Shown here: positions 16,997-28,012 of the stretch, piece after piece | Layout of the letters: each line of letters starts with the position of its first letter | Numbering within the stretch: the first letter of the stretch is position 1 | Assembly: GCF_000730425.1 (NCBI RefSeq) | Contig: NZ_CP008896.1 | Span: forward strand, 1,426,001-1,490,000 | Reading direction: 5' to 3' | Source: Pseudomonas fluorescens | GTDB lineage: Bacteria; Pseudomonadota; Gammaproteobacteria; Pseudomonadales; Pseudomonadaceae | DNA: 64,000 bases | The notes under the pieces: generated by a model | Told to the model about the DNA's origin: nothing | Seen by the model: the letters and a program-made list of their open reading frames with translations, nothing else | Database searches by the model: none | Position numbers and translations under genes: made by a program

Positions 16997-18256
16997 TCAC
17001 ATGGCTGCCGACGCCACCATCGCCCGCAGCAACACCGCACAGCCTGCCGCCAGATCATCCGGTGCAGCGTTTTCGATTTCGTTATGACTGATCCCGCCCT
17101 CACACGGCACGAATATCATCCCCGCCGGCCCCAACTCGGCGACAAAAATTGCGTCGTGCCCGGCGCCACTGACAATCTCCATGTTCGACAGGCCCAGGCC
17201 GTTGGCCGCCTCACGCACAGCATCGACACACCGCTTGTCGAAATACAACGGCGGGAAATCGGCGGTAGGCACCATCTCGAAGGTCAGCCCGTGCTTGGCG
17301 CACGTGTCCTCGATCACCTTGCGTACCTGGGCAATCATCGAATCCAGGCGGGCCGGCTCCAGATGACGGAAGTCCAGGGTCATGCGCACTTCGCCAGGAA
17401 TAACGTTACGCGAGCCAGGATAGGCTTGCAGGCAACCCACCGTGCCACAGGCATGGGGTTGATGGCCAAGGGCAGCAGCGTTGACCGCAGCAACCACGGC
17501 CGACGCACCGACCAGGGCGTCCTTGCGCAGGTGCATCGGCGTCGGCCCGGCATGGGCTTCGACACCACGCAACGTGAGGTCGAACCATTTCTGGCCGAGG
17601 GCCCCCAACACCACACCGATGGTTTTGCGTTCATCTTCAAGGATCGGGCCCTGTTCGATATGGGCTTCAAAGTAAGCCCCCACCTTGTGCCCACTGACCG
17701 GCCGCGTGCCCGCGTAGCCGATGGCATGCAGCGCATCCCCCACGGTGACGCCGTCGGCGTCGGTCTTGGCCAGGGTGTCTGCCAGGGTGAACTTCTCGGC
17801 GAAGACCCCGGAACCCATCATGCATGGAGGAAAGCGCGAGCCTTCTTCGTTGGTCCACACCACGACCTCCAGCGGCGCTTCGGTCTGCACATTCAGATCG
17901 TTAAGGGTGCGCAGCACTTCCACCCCCGCCAGCACACCAAAGCAACCATCGAACTTGCCCCCCGTAGGCTGAGTATCGATATGGCTGCCGGTCATTACCG
18001 GTGCCAGTGCCGGGTTGCGTCCTGGGCGACGGGCAAAGATATTGCCCACGCCATCGACGGTCACGGTACAACCTGCGTCCTCGCACCACTGCACAAACAG
18101 ATCGCGGGCCTGGCGATCGAGGTCGGTCAGGGCCAGGCGGCATACACCGCCCTTAGGGGTAGCTCCCAGCTTGGCGAGCTCCATCAACGACTGCCACAAG
18201 CGGTCGCGGTTGATGTGCAGATGGGTGGATTGCAGAACGTCGACGGCTGCGTTCAT
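16997..18256 (-). CDS. M20-family Zn-dependent amidohydrolase, predicted N-carbamoyl-beta-alanine amidohydrolase
   Basis: It probably hydrolyses N-carbamoyl-beta-alanine to beta-alanine, CO2 and ammonia, the last step of reductive pyrimidine breakdown. The start is the ATG at 18256 after GAGGAG (419 aa). Metal-ligand motifs of the hydantoinase/carbamoylase branch of M20 are present: GSHIDTQPTGGKFDG, NEEGSRFPP, the AHIEQGP stretch, and SGAGHDA with ISHNE near the C-terminus. The lid domain carries GVEAHAGPTPM. Related enzymes act on N-carbamoyl-amino acids or allantoate. The adjacent permease, dihydropyrimidinase and dihydropyrimidine dehydrogenase genes favour the beta-ureidopropionase assignment. 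Confidence 0.88.
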   Translation of the reverse strand: MNAAVDVLQSTHLHINRDRLWQSLMELAKLGATPKGGVCRLALTDLDRQARDLFVQWCEDAGCTVTVDGVGNIFARRPGRNPALAPVMTGSHIDTQPTGGKFDGCFGVLAGVEVLRTLNDLNVQTEAPLEVVVWTNEEGSRFPPCMMGSGVFAEKFTLADTLAKTDADGVTVGDALHAIGYAGTRPVSGHKVGAYFEAHIEQGPILEDERKTIGVVLGALGQKWFDLTLRGVEAHAGPTPMHLRKDALVGASAVVAAVNAAALGHQPHACGTVGCLQAYPGSRNVIPGEVRMTLDFRHLEPARLDSMIAQVRKVIEDTCAKHGLTFEMVPTADFPPLYFDKRCVDAVREAANGLGLSNMEIVSGAGHDAIFVAELGPAGMIFVPCEGGISHNEIENAAPDDLAAGCAVLLRAMVASAAM

Positions 18257-18302
18257 GGTGATCTCCTCAGGCAACATTGTTATTTGAATGAGCGCGGTAT
18301 CG

Positions 18303-18390
18303 GTAGGAGCTGGCTTGCCTGCGATAACGGTGGCTCAGCCACTGGATGGGCTGGATTTACCGCCGCCATCGCAGGCAGGCCAGCGCCTAC
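18303..18390. repeat. REP inverted pair
   Basis: GTAGGAGCTGGCTTGCCTGC is followed by the inverse GCAGGCAGGCCAGCGCCTAC. It lies in the 145-bp gap between the permease and amidohydrolase genes and may form a stem-loop in their shared transcript. Confidence 0.85.
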
Positions 18391-18401
18391 ATTGCCCGTG
18401 T

Positions 18402-19925
18402 CTACAACGGGGACTTGACGGTAATCGGACTGGCCCGGCGTTTGGCACACAGCCCGTAATACAACAACCCGCCCAACGCCGACCCGGTGAACCAGCCATA
18501 GCTGTAGAACCAGTTGAACGCATCGCTGCCCAACGACAGCAAGGTCAGCACCACCGGCACCCCAAAGGCGATAAACCCCGCCACATTCCACGCCGGGTAC
18601 ACGTCATCGCGGTACAACCCCGCCAGGTCCAGTTGCTGGCGGCGAATCAGGAAGTAGTCCACCACCATGATTCCGGCAATCGGCCCCAACAGGCTCGAAT
18701 AACCGAGCAACCAGTTCGAATACACCGTTTCCAGGCTGACCTCGGAAACGATCAAGCCGAGCTTTTTCAGCAGCTCATGGGCCATCAGCGCCAGCCCCAC
18801 CAGGCCAGTCAGGATCACCGCCGTGGTGCGGTTGATCAGCTTCGGCGCGATGTTCTGGAAGTCATTGGTGGGCGAGACAATATTCGCCGCGGTGTTGGTC
18901 GACAGCGTGGCAATGATGATCAACGCCATCGCCACGGCCACCCACACCGGGCTCTGGATGTGCCCGATCAGGGTCACCGGGTCGGAGACGCTGACACCCA
19001 CCAGCTTTACCGAAGCGGCGGTCATGATCACCCCCAGCGCAGCGAACAGGAACATGGTCAGCGGCAGACCGAAAATCTGCCCCAGAATCTGGTCCTTCTG
19101 GCTTTTGGCATAGCGGCTGAAGTCGGGAATATTCAAGGACAAGGTGGCCCAGAAGCCGACCATCGCCGTCAACCCGGCCATAAAGTAGCCCGTCAGGCTC
19201 GCGCCTTCAGGACGCTTGGGCGGGATCGCCATCAATTCACTGAGCGACACATTGGGCAACGCCCACACCAGCAGACCGATGCCCACCGCCACCAGCAGCG
19301 GCGCCGATAGGGTTTCCAGCCATTTGATCGACTCGGCACCGCGCAGCACCACCCACAGGTTCAACACCCAGAAGATCATGAAGCCGATCACCTCACCCGT
19401 GCCGCCCAGGCTCTTCCAGCCCTCGAAAATCGAGCCGAGGAACAAGTGGATCGCCAACCCGCCGAACATCGTCTGGATGCCGAACCAGCCACACGCCACC
19501 AGGGCGCGGATCAGGCAGGGCACATTGGAGCCGAGAATGCCGAAGGATGAACGCAGCAGCACCGGGAACGGAATACCGTACTTGGTACCAGGAAAAGCGT
19601 TAAGCGTCAGGGGGATGAGGACCACGATATTGGCCAGCAGGATCGCCACCAGCGCTTCGCCCACCGACAAGCCGAAGTACGCGGTGAGCACCCCGCCCAG
19701 GGTGTAGGTCGGCACGCAGATCGACATGCCGACCCACAGCGCCGTGATGTGCCACTTGTTCCAGGTGCGCTCGTGCACCTTGGTCGGTGCCATGTCGTGG
19801 TTGTAACGGGGGCTGTCGAGGACGTCGCTGCCGGCGTCGAGTTCATACAGGCCGTCGCGTTCTATGACTTGCGATCTGTTCTGTTGCATGGCCGCTCCAC
19901 GGTTTTTCGAATTATTGTTGCTCAT
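18402..19925 (-). CDS. NCS1-family nucleobase:cation symporter, predicted uracil/pyrimidine permease
   Basis: This is an inner-membrane transporter with about 12 membrane helices. The conserved NCS1 opening region NKWHITALWVGMSICVPTYT and the helix with NIPDFSRYAKSQKDQ are visible. NCS1 proteins import uracil, thymine, allantoin, hydantoins or cytosine. The 507-aa frame starts at 19925 with a weak ribosome-binding site; the internal ATG at 19889 (MQQNRSQV), after a GGAG site, may be the true start. Placement between the ureidopropionase-like and dihydropyrimidinase genes suggests uptake of uracil/thymine or a reduced pyrimidine. Confidence 0.9.
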   Translation of the reverse strand: MSNNNSKNRGAAMQQNRSQVIERDGLYELDAGSDVLDSPRYNHDMAPTKVHERTWNKWHITALWVGMSICVPTYTLGGVLTAYFGLSVGEALVAILLANIVVLIPLTLNAFPGTKYGIPFPVLLRSSFGILGSNVPCLIRALVACGWFGIQTMFGGLAIHLFLGSIFEGWKSLGGTGEVIGFMIFWVLNLWVVLRGAESIKWLETLSAPLLVAVGIGLLVWALPNVSLSELMAIPPKRPEGASLTGYFMAGLTAMVGFWATLSLNIPDFSRYAKSQKDQILGQIFGLPLTMFLFAALGVIMTAASVKLVGVSVSDPVTLIGHIQSPVWVAVAMALIIIATLSTNTAANIVSPTNDFQNIAPKLINRTTAVILTGLVGLALMAHELLKKLGLIVSEVSLETVYSNWLLGYSSLLGPIAGIMVVDYFLIRRQQLDLAGLYRDDVYPAWNVAGFIAFGVPVVLTLLSLGSDAFNWFYSYGWFTGSALGGLLYYGLCAKRRASPITVKSPL

Positions 19926-21928
<2,003 letters not shown>

Positions 21929-21935
21929 GGCCCCT

Positions 21936-22000
21936 ATCGCCGGCAAGCCGGCTCCTACAGTTTGACCGCATTCAACTGTAGGAGCTGGCTTGCCGGCGAT
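21936..22000. repeat. REP inverted pair
   Basis: ATCGCCGGCAAGCCGGCTCC and its near-perfect inverse are separated by 15 nt. It lies between hydA and preT and may cause transcript attenuation or differential stability. Confidence 0.88.
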
Positions 22001-22072
22001 AAGGCCAACCCAGGCAACACAAAAACCAATGCCCATCAGAGGCAGCACCTCAATCACCGTGAGGCCACGACC

Positions 22073-23440
22073 GTGATCCAGACCCTGAACCACCTTCCCC
22101 ACCCCCATGAAGACGGAGCAACCCTCGCCAGCCACTTCACCGACCTGGCCCCGCCGCTCAATGCCCGCCAGGCCCACCTGGAAGCCTCGCGTTGCCTGTA
22201 TTGCTACGACGCCCCCTGCGTCAACGCGTGCCCCAGCGAGATCGATATCCCGTCATTCATCCGCAATATCCACACCGACAACGTCCAGGGCGCGGCGCAA
22301 AAGATTCTCTCGGCCAACATTCTCGGCGGCAGTTGCGCACGGGTCTGCCCGACTGAAATCCTCTGCCAGCAAGCCTGTGTGCGCAACCACAGCGAAGAAT
22401 GCGCACCGGTCCTGATCGGCCTGCTGCAACGCTACGCCATCGACAACGCGCACTTTGACCAACACCCCTTCCAGCGCGCCGCGTCTACCGGCAAGCGCAT
22501 CGCCGTGGTCGGTGCCGGGCCGGCAGGTTTGTCCTGCGCCCATCGCAGTGCCTTGCATGGGCATGACGTGGTGATTTTCGAAGCCCGGGAAAAGGCCGGT
22601 GGCCTCAATGAATACGGGATCGCCAAATACAAACTGGTGGATGACTTCGCTCAACAGGAACTGGATTTCCTCCTGCAGATCGGCGGCATCGAAATCCGCC
22701 ACGGCCAGCGCCTGGGTGACAACCTGAGCCTGAACGACCTGCACCAGCAATTCGATGCGGTCTTCCTCGGCCTGGGCCTGGCCGCCAGCAAACAGCTGGG
22801 CCTGCCCCACGAGGACGCCCCCGGCCTGCTCGCCGCTACCGACTACATCCGCGAACTGCGCCAGGCCGATGATCTCAGCCAACTGCCCCTGGCCGACCGC
22901 TGCATCGTGCTCGGTGCCGGTAACACCGCCATCGACATGGCCGTGCAAATGGCCCGCCTGGGCGCACGCGACGTCAACCTGGTGTACCGCCGCGGCCTTG
23001 CCGACATGGGCGCCACCGACCATGAGCAGGCTATCGCCAAGGCCAACCAGGTACGCCTGCTGACCTGGGCCCAACCCGAAGCCGTGTTGCTGGATGACCA
23101 AGGCCAGGTGCGCGGCATGCGCTTTGCCCGCACACGCCTGGAAAACGCTCGCCTGCAAACCACCGGCGAAACCTTCGAGCTGGCAGCGGATGCAATCTTC
23201 AAGGCCATCGGCCAAGGCTTCGATGGCCAGGCTTTGCACGACCCACTGGCCCAGCAACTGCAGCGCCAGGGCGAGCGGATCTTTGTCGATGCGCAGCTGC
23301 AAACCAGCATCCCGGGCGTGTATGCCGGAGGCGATTGCATCAGCCTCGGGCAGGACCTCACCGTCCAGGCCGTACAACACGGCAAGCTGGCCGCCGAGGC
23401 CATGCACGCTCAACTCATGCTCAATGTGGAAGCTGCGTAA
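22073..23440 (+). CDS. preT: Dihydropyrimidine dehydrogenase, NAD(P)H/FAD subunit
   Basis: This subunit transfers electrons from NAD(P)H via FAD and Fe-S clusters to PreA for reduction of uracil/thymine. The start is taken as the GTG at 22073 (MIQTLNHLPHPHEDG, 455 aa) after GAGG; the frame is open further upstream through the REP element. N-terminal cysteines for two clusters occur in CLYCYDAPCVNACPSEIDIP and CARVCPTEILCQQACV. FAD- and NAD-binding motifs are GAGPAGLSCA and GAGNTAIDMA. Its stop abuts the ATG of preA without spacing, so the two are translationally coupled. Confidence 0.94.
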   Translation: MIQTLNHLPHPHEDGATLASHFTDLAPPLNARQAHLEASRCLYCYDAPCVNACPSEIDIPSFIRNIHTDNVQGAAQKILSANILGGSCARVCPTEILCQQACVRNHSEECAPVLIGLLQRYAIDNAHFDQHPFQRAASTGKRIAVVGAGPAGLSCAHRSALHGHDVVIFEAREKAGGLNEYGIAKYKLVDDFAQQELDFLLQIGGIEIRHGQRLGDNLSLNDLHQQFDAVFLGLGLAASKQLGLPHEDAPGLLAATDYIRELRQADDLSQLPLADRCIVLGAGNTAIDMAVQMARLGARDVNLVYRRGLADMGATDHEQAIAKANQVRLLTWAQPEAVLLDDQGQVRGMRFARTRLENARLQTTGETFELAADAIFKAIGQGFDGQALHDPLAQQLQRQGERIFVDAQLQTSIPGVYAGGDCISLGQDLTVQAVQHGKLAAEAMHAQLMLNVEAA

Positions 23441-24715
23441 ATGGCCGATCTATCGATTGTGTTCGCCGGTATCAAAGCCCCCAACCCGTTCTGGCTGGCC
23501 TCTGCGCCGCCCACCGACAAAGCCTACAACGTGGTGCGCGCCTTCGAGGCCGGCTGGGGTGGCGTGGTCTGGAAAACCCTGGGCGAGGACCCGGCGGCGG
23601 TCAACGTCTCGTCCCGTTACTCAGCGCACTTTGGCGCCAACCGTGAAGTGCTGGGCATCAACAACATCGAGCTGATTACCGACCGCTCCCTGGAAATCAA
23701 CCTGCGGGAAATCACCCAGGTGAAAAAGGACTGGCCGGATCGTGCCCTGATCGTGTCGCTGATGGTGCCGTGCGTCGAAGAATCGTGGAAGAACATCCTG
23801 CCGCAGGTAGAAGCCACCGGTTGCGACGGCATCGAGCTGAACTTCGGCTGCCCCCACGGTATGCCCGAACGGGGCATGGGCGCGGCGGTAGGCCAGGTGC
23901 CGGAGTATGTAGAACAGGTGACCCGCTGGTGCAAGACCTATTGCTCGCTGCCGGTGATCGTCAAGCTCACACCCAACATCACCGATATTCGCGTGGCCGC
24001 TCGAGCCGCCTATCGCGGGGGCGCCGATGCGGTGTCGCTGATCAACACCATCAACTCCATCACCAGTGTGGATCTGGAACGCATGGTCGCCCTGCCGATG
24101 GTCGGCACCCAGAGCACCCACGGCGGCTACTGCGGCTCGGCGGTCAAGCCAATTGCCTTGAACATGGTCGCCGAAATCGCCCGTGATCCCCAGACCCAGG
24201 GCCTGCCGATCTGTGGGATTGGCGGCATCGGCAGTTGGCGCGATGCCGCAGAGTTCGTGGCCCTGGGCTGCGGCGCAGTGCAGGTGTGTACGGCGGCGAT
24301 GCTGCACGGCTTTCGGATTGTCGACGAGATGAAGGATGGCCTGTCGCGGTGGATGGACAGCCAGGGCTACAGCAACCTGCAGGATTTTTCTGGGCGCGCC
24401 GTAGGCAACACCACAGACTGGAAATACCTGGACATCAACTACCAAGTGATCGCCAAGATTGACCAGGCCGCCTGTATTGGTTGCGGGCGCTGCCACATTG
24501 CCTGCGAGGACACCTCGCACCAGGCCATTGCCAGCCTCAAGCAGGCCGACGGCACCCACCTGTACCAAGTGATCGACGACGAATGCGTGGGCTGCAACCT
24601 GTGCCAGATCACCTGCCCGGTGGCGGATTGCATCGAGATGGTGCCGATGGACACGGGCAAGCCGTTTTTGAATTGGACTCAGGATCCGCGCAACCCTTAC
24701 CGCGAGGCGGTGTAG
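23441..24715 (+). CDS. preA: Dihydropyrimidine dehydrogenase, catalytic FMN/Fe-S subunit
   Basis: This subunit reduces uracil or thymine to the dihydro form in the cytoplasm, with PreT. The N-terminal TIM-barrel resembles dihydroorotate dehydrogenase, with an NFGCPHGMPERGMGAAVG segment that carries the active-site Cys and an FMN-binding CGIGGIGSWRDA stretch. Two C-terminal 4Fe-4S motifs are present, CIGCGRCHIAC and CVGCNLCQITC. Length is 424 aa, as expected for PreA. It is the last gene of the plus-strand operon and is followed by a perfect REP inverted repeat. Confidence 0.96.
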   Translation: MADLSIVFAGIKAPNPFWLASAPPTDKAYNVVRAFEAGWGGVVWKTLGEDPAAVNVSSRYSAHFGANREVLGINNIELITDRSLEINLREITQVKKDWPDRALIVSLMVPCVEESWKNILPQVEATGCDGIELNFGCPHGMPERGMGAAVGQVPEYVEQVTRWCKTYCSLPVIVKLTPNITDIRVAARAAYRGGADAVSLINTINSITSVDLERMVALPMVGTQSTHGGYCGSAVKPIALNMVAEIARDPQTQGLPICGIGGIGSWRDAAEFVALGCGAVQVCTAAMLHGFRIVDEMKDGLSRWMDSQGYSNLQDFSGRAVGNTTDWKYLDINYQVIAKIDQAACIGCGRCHIACEDTSHQAIASLKQADGTHLYQVIDDECVGCNLCQITCPVADCIEMVPMDTGKPFLNWTQDPRNPYREAV

Positions 24716-24729
24716 CCTTTTAAATCGCT

Positions 24730-24802
24730 ATCGCAGGCAAGCCAGCTCCCACATTCGATCGGGTTCACACAATCAAAATGTGGGAGCTGGCTTGCCTGCG
24801 AT
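24730..24802. repeat. Perfect REP inverted repeat, 26-nt arms
   Basis: Arms at 24730-24755 and 24777-24802 are exact inverse complements, with a 21-nt loop. It lies between the convergent preA and TetR genes and probably works as a bidirectional transcript end. Confidence 0.93.
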
Positions 24803-24826
24803 GAGGCCCTCAGCCTCACCACAAAC

Positions 24827-25447
24827 TCAGGGCTCCAAGCCAATCCCCCGCAGAATCACACGGGTCACCGTCTGCACCGCTCGCTCGAACTGCATATCCG
24901 ACAACGGCTGATGGTCATTGAGGATCATCACCTGGTGATCAAAGTCGGCATAGTGCTGGGTCGACGCCCAGATCATATACAGCAGGCTCGAGGGCTCTAC
25001 CGCAAGGATGCGTTTGTCTTCCACCCACTGGCGGATTTTCGCTTCCTTCATCTTGGCCCAGTCGTACAGGCTCGCGTCCAGCGCTTCACCGAGGGTCGGC
25101 GCGCCGTGGATGATTTCGTTGGCCCAGACTTTCGAGCCATAGGGACGGCTGCGCGAATGCTGCATCTTTGCGCGGATGTAGCTGCTGAGGACTACGCGCG
25201 GGTCATCAAACATCTCGAAGCACAATGCATCCTGCTTCCACACTTCCAGCAGGTCGAACAGCACCGCACTGTACAACTCGCTTTTGGTGCTGAAGTAGTA
25301 ATGCAGGTTGGAGCGTGGCAGTTGCGCCTGTTCGGCAATGTCGGCCATGGCGGTGCTGCCATAGCCCTTTTCGGCGAAAACCTTTTCCGCCGCCAGCAGA
25401 ATCTTCTCGACGTTGACCCGACGGATACCGATCTTGTGATTGCCCAT
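24827..25447 (-). CDS. TetR-family regulator, RutR-like
   Basis: This is a predicted cytoplasmic repressor. The start is the ATG at 25447 (MGNHKIGIRRVNVEKIL, 206 aa) after AGGGAG; the longer open frame upstream has no family similarity. The N-terminal helix-turn-helix spans about residues 10-57 (TAMADIAEQAQLPRSNLHYY). The C-terminal ligand domain resembles that of RutR, a uracil/thymine-responsive regulator. Its position at the end of the pyrimidine degradation cluster suggests it controls that cluster, possibly with a pyrimidine ligand. The operator is not identified. Confidence 0.85.
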   Translation of the reverse strand: MGNHKIGIRRVNVEKILLAAEKVFAEKGYGSTAMADIAEQAQLPRSNLHYYFSTKSELYSAVLFDLLEVWKQDALCFEMFDDPRVVLSSYIRAKMQHSRSRPYGSKVWANEIIHGAPTLGEALDASLYDWAKMKEAKIRQWVEDKRILAVEPSSLLYMIWASTQHYADFDHQVMILNDHQPLSDMQFERAVQTVTRVILRGIGLEP

Positions 25448-25562
25448 AGGGGCTCCCTGACCACGACATGCCTGGAAGACTACCATCCGCTCTAGATCGG
25501 GGCGACAGCCTGAGGCGAAACTTCGTACACTGCCCGCTCCTCCCATTGATAGGTAGTGCACG

Positions 25563-25928
25563 ATGTTGATCAAGAAAACCCTGACGACGGTGACCTTGCT
25601 GGCCTCGCTGCTGGGGGCTTCGGCAGCCTTTGCCCACGCCCACCTGAAAACCACCATGCCGGCAGTCGACAGCACCGTCGCCGCGCCCGCTGACCTGCGC
25701 CTGGTGTTCTCTGAAGGTATCGAAGCCACGTTCACCAAGGTTTCCCTGAGCAAGGACGGCACCGAAGTAGCGGTCAAGGGCCTGGAAACCCCGGACGCGG
25801 ACAAGAAAACCCTGGTCGTGACCCCAGCCGCACCGCTGGGCGCCGGGACCTATAAGGTCGAGTGGCAGGCCGTCTCGGTCGATACCCACAAAAGCGCAGG
25901 CAGCTACAGCTTCAAGGTCGGCCAATAA
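25563..25928 (+). CDS. copC: CopC-domain periplasmic copper-binding protein
   Basis: This 121-aa protein has an N-terminal signal peptide (cleavage after AAFA) and mature N-terminus HAHLKTTMPA, in which His is the typical copper ligand. The beta-barrel contains DLRLVFSEGIEATFTKVSL and ends in KVEWQAVSVDTHKSAGSYSF, the conserved copper-site strand with Asp and His. CopC carries copper in the periplasm and works with CopD. The stop is only 3 nt before the copD start, so they form one operon. The Met-rich Cu(I) motif of the plasmid-borne CopC is absent, as in the chromosomal YobA/PcoC-like type. Confidence 0.92.
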   Translation: MLIKKTLTTVTLLASLLGASAAFAHAHLKTTMPAVDSTVAAPADLRLVFSEGIEATFTKVSLSKDGTEVAVKGLETPDADKKTLVVTPAAPLGAGTYKVEWQAVSVDTHKSAGSYSFKVGQ

Positions 25929-25931
25929 CCC

Positions 25932-26789
25932 ATGGCAACCCTGCTGGTGCTGTGCCGTTTCCTGCATTTTATGGTTGTGCTGCTGATGTTCGGGGCCTGT
26001 GTGTTCAGGCCCGTGTTATTGGGCACACGCCCGCAGCCGGTCCTGGACCGCCAGCTGTCGCGCTTCACCCGGCTGCTGGCCTGGCTGGCCCTGGGCTCTG
26101 GCGTGAGCTGGCTGTTGTTGATCAGTGCCAGTATGGCCGGCAGTGAACTGGCGGCGCTGGATCTGCCAACGGTACGGTTGGTGTTGGCCAAGACCTTGTT
26201 CGGCCAGGTCTGGAGCCTGCACCTGTTGCTCAATGGCTTGCTGATCCTGAGCCTGTTGACGCCTTGGCATCACTTGCGCCTGCTGCTCAGTGCGCTGTTG
26301 CTGGCAACCCTGGCTCCCGTAGGGCACGGCGCGATGCTCAGTGGCCTGAGCGGGCAATTGCTGATGTTCAACCAGATGGTGCACCTGCTCTGCGTCGGCG
26401 CCTGGCTCGGCGGGTTGCTGCTGTTGGTGTTGATCCTGCGGCAAGCGGCCCTCTACCCACTGGAGACGATTCTTCGGCGCTTCAGCGGGGTCGGTTACCT
26501 GTTGGTGGCCGGGTTGCTGGTCACCGGGCTGATCAATATCCGTGTGCTGACCGGGCAGTTCTGGCCCACCCCGCTGTTCAGCGGTTTTGCCTTGATCCTG
26601 TTGATCAAGGTGCTGCTGGTCGCAGGAATGCTGGGCCTGGCCTTGCTCAATCGGCTGCGGATCAAGGATTGCCCGCAGCGCGTGGGCCAATTGCAGGCCA
26701 GCGTGAAGCTTGAATGGTTGCTGGGGCTGGCCGCCGTGGCTGCAGTGTCGCTATTGGGCACCCTGCCACCGATGCTCACGCCCCCCTAA
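25932..26789 (+). CDS. copD: Copper homeostasis membrane protein CopD
   Basis: This is a multi-pass inner-membrane protein of about eight helices (285 aa). It carries conserved membrane residues and short loops such as RFLHFMVVLLMFG at the first helix, GHGAMLSG, and NQMVHLLCVGAWLGGL. CopD with CopC is thought to import copper across the inner membrane. The start at 25932 is 3 nt after copC. A single REP follows the stop. Confidence 0.9.
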   Translation: MATLLVLCRFLHFMVVLLMFGACVFRPVLLGTRPQPVLDRQLSRFTRLLAWLALGSGVSWLLLISASMAGSELAALDLPTVRLVLAKTLFGQVWSLHLLLNGLLILSLLTPWHHLRLLLSALLLATLAPVGHGAMLSGLSGQLLMFNQMVHLLCVGAWLGGLLLLVLILRQAALYPLETILRRFSGVGYLLVAGLLVTGLINIRVLTGQFWPTPLFSGFALILLIKVLLVAGMLGLALLNRLRIKDCPQRVGQLQASVKLEWLLGLAAVAAVSLLGTLPPMLTPP

Positions 26790-26791
26790 AC

Positions 26792-26856
26792 TAGGAGCCG
26801 GCTTGCCGGCGATGAGGCCATCAAGACTTGCGCTGACCTCAAACTGGCGCCTACAA
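26792..26856. repeat. REP element with degenerate partner
   Basis: TAGGAGCCGGCTTGCCGGCG is followed by a fragmentary inverse GGCGCCTACA. It lies between the convergent copD and HlyD-type genes. Confidence 0.75.
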
Positions 26857-26860
26857 GGGG

Positions 26861-28012
26861 TCAGGGCGGGCTGTTTTTCAAGCGGCCCGCCGTGTCGATG
26901 CTGACCACCACCGACAACCCCGGTCGCAGGCGTTCGCTCTGCTCCTGATCCGGGTCCACCGTAATGCGCACCGGCACCCGCTGCGCGATCTTGACGAAGT
27001 TGCCGGTGGCGTTGTCCGCCTGCAACAGGCTGAACTCGGCGCCCGTGGCCGGCGAGATGCGTTGCACCGTGCCGTGGAACTTGCGGTGGTTCAGGGCATC
27101 GACGGTAAACGTCACCGGCTGGCCCACCTGCACGTTGTCCATCTGGGTCTCTTTCATATTGGCGATCACCCACAGTTGGTTCGGCACCAGTGCCATCAAC
27201 TGCGCCCCGGAGTTGACGTAGGCCCCCAGGCGCACGCCAATCTGCCCCAGTTGGCCATCCCGCGGCGCCAGCACGCGGGTGTTGGACAGGTCGATCCGCG
27301 CCAGTTCCACCGCCGCCTCGGCGCTGGCGACGGCAGCTTCCAGTGAGCCGCGGTTGACGATCACGGTCTGCAAATCCTGGCGCGCGATTTCCAGGCTGGC
27401 CTGGGCCTGGGCGACCGCGGCAACCGTCTGCGCGTTGGCGGCGCGGGTCACGTCCAGCTCGCGGCGGGACACCGAGCCATCGCTGATCAGCTCTTCGTTG
27501 CGACGCAGGTCGGCGGTGCTTTTACGCGCCTGGGCCTGGCTGTCGACCAGGGCGGCCTGGCGCAACTTAATGGTCGCCTCGGCGCTGTTGCGCTGTTGCA
27601 CCACGTTGGCCAGGGATGCCCGCTGCACCGCCAATTGTGCCTGGGCCTGGTCCAGGCGCTGCTTGTAGATGCGGTCGTCGAGACGCACCAGCAAATCCCC
27701 GGCCTTGACGTACTGGAAGTCCTGCACCGGCACCTCGAACACATAACCGCTCAGCTGCGGGCCGATGATCGTCACCTGGCCGCGCACCAGCGCGTTTTCG
27801 GTGGTTTCCACAGCACTGCTAAATGGCGGCAATTGCCAGGCATACAACACGATCAACACGCCGACGATCGCAATCGCGGCAAAGCCCAGGGACGAAATGA
27901 TGCGCACGCCCAGCGAGCGTTGTGCGGTGACCGTGGCTCCGGGGGGCGTGGTGCCTTCCGGGGTGGCAGCAATGGCATTGGTGGTCGTGGTGGTAGCCGT
28001 AGGTTCGGTCAT
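26861..28012 (-). CDS. HlyD/EmrA-family membrane fusion protein
   Basis: This periplasmic adaptor links an inner-membrane pump to an outer-membrane channel. The 383-aa protein has a Thr/Pro-rich cytoplasmic start, one membrane helix (about 35-60) and a lipoyl-like half (VRGQVTIIGPQLSGYVFEVP). A long coiled-coil hairpin follows (about 120-235, Ala/Gln/Arg-rich), then a beta-barrel region with RDGQLGQIGVRLGAYV. The start overlaps the MFS gene stop by 4 nt (ATGA), so the two are coupled. Its substrate is unknown; EmrAB-type pumps export hydrophobic drugs and uncouplers. Confidence 0.92.
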   Translation of the reverse strand: MTEPTATTTTTNAIAATPEGTTPPGATVTAQRSLGVRIISSLGFAAIAIVGVLIVLYAWQLPPFSSAVETTENALVRGQVTIIGPQLSGYVFEVPVQDFQYVKAGDLLVRLDDRIYKQRLDQAQAQLAVQRASLANVVQQRNSAEATIKLRQAALVDSQAQARKSTADLRRNEELISDGSVSRRELDVTRAANAQTVAAVAQAQASLEIARQDLQTVIVNRGSLEAAVASAEAAVELARIDLSNTRVLAPRDGQLGQIGVRLGAYVNSGAQLMALVPNQLWVIANMKETQMDNVQVGQPVTFTVDALNHRKFHGTVQRISPATGAEFSLLQADNATGNFVKIAQRVPVRITVDPDQEQSERLRPGLSVVVSIDTAGRLKNSPP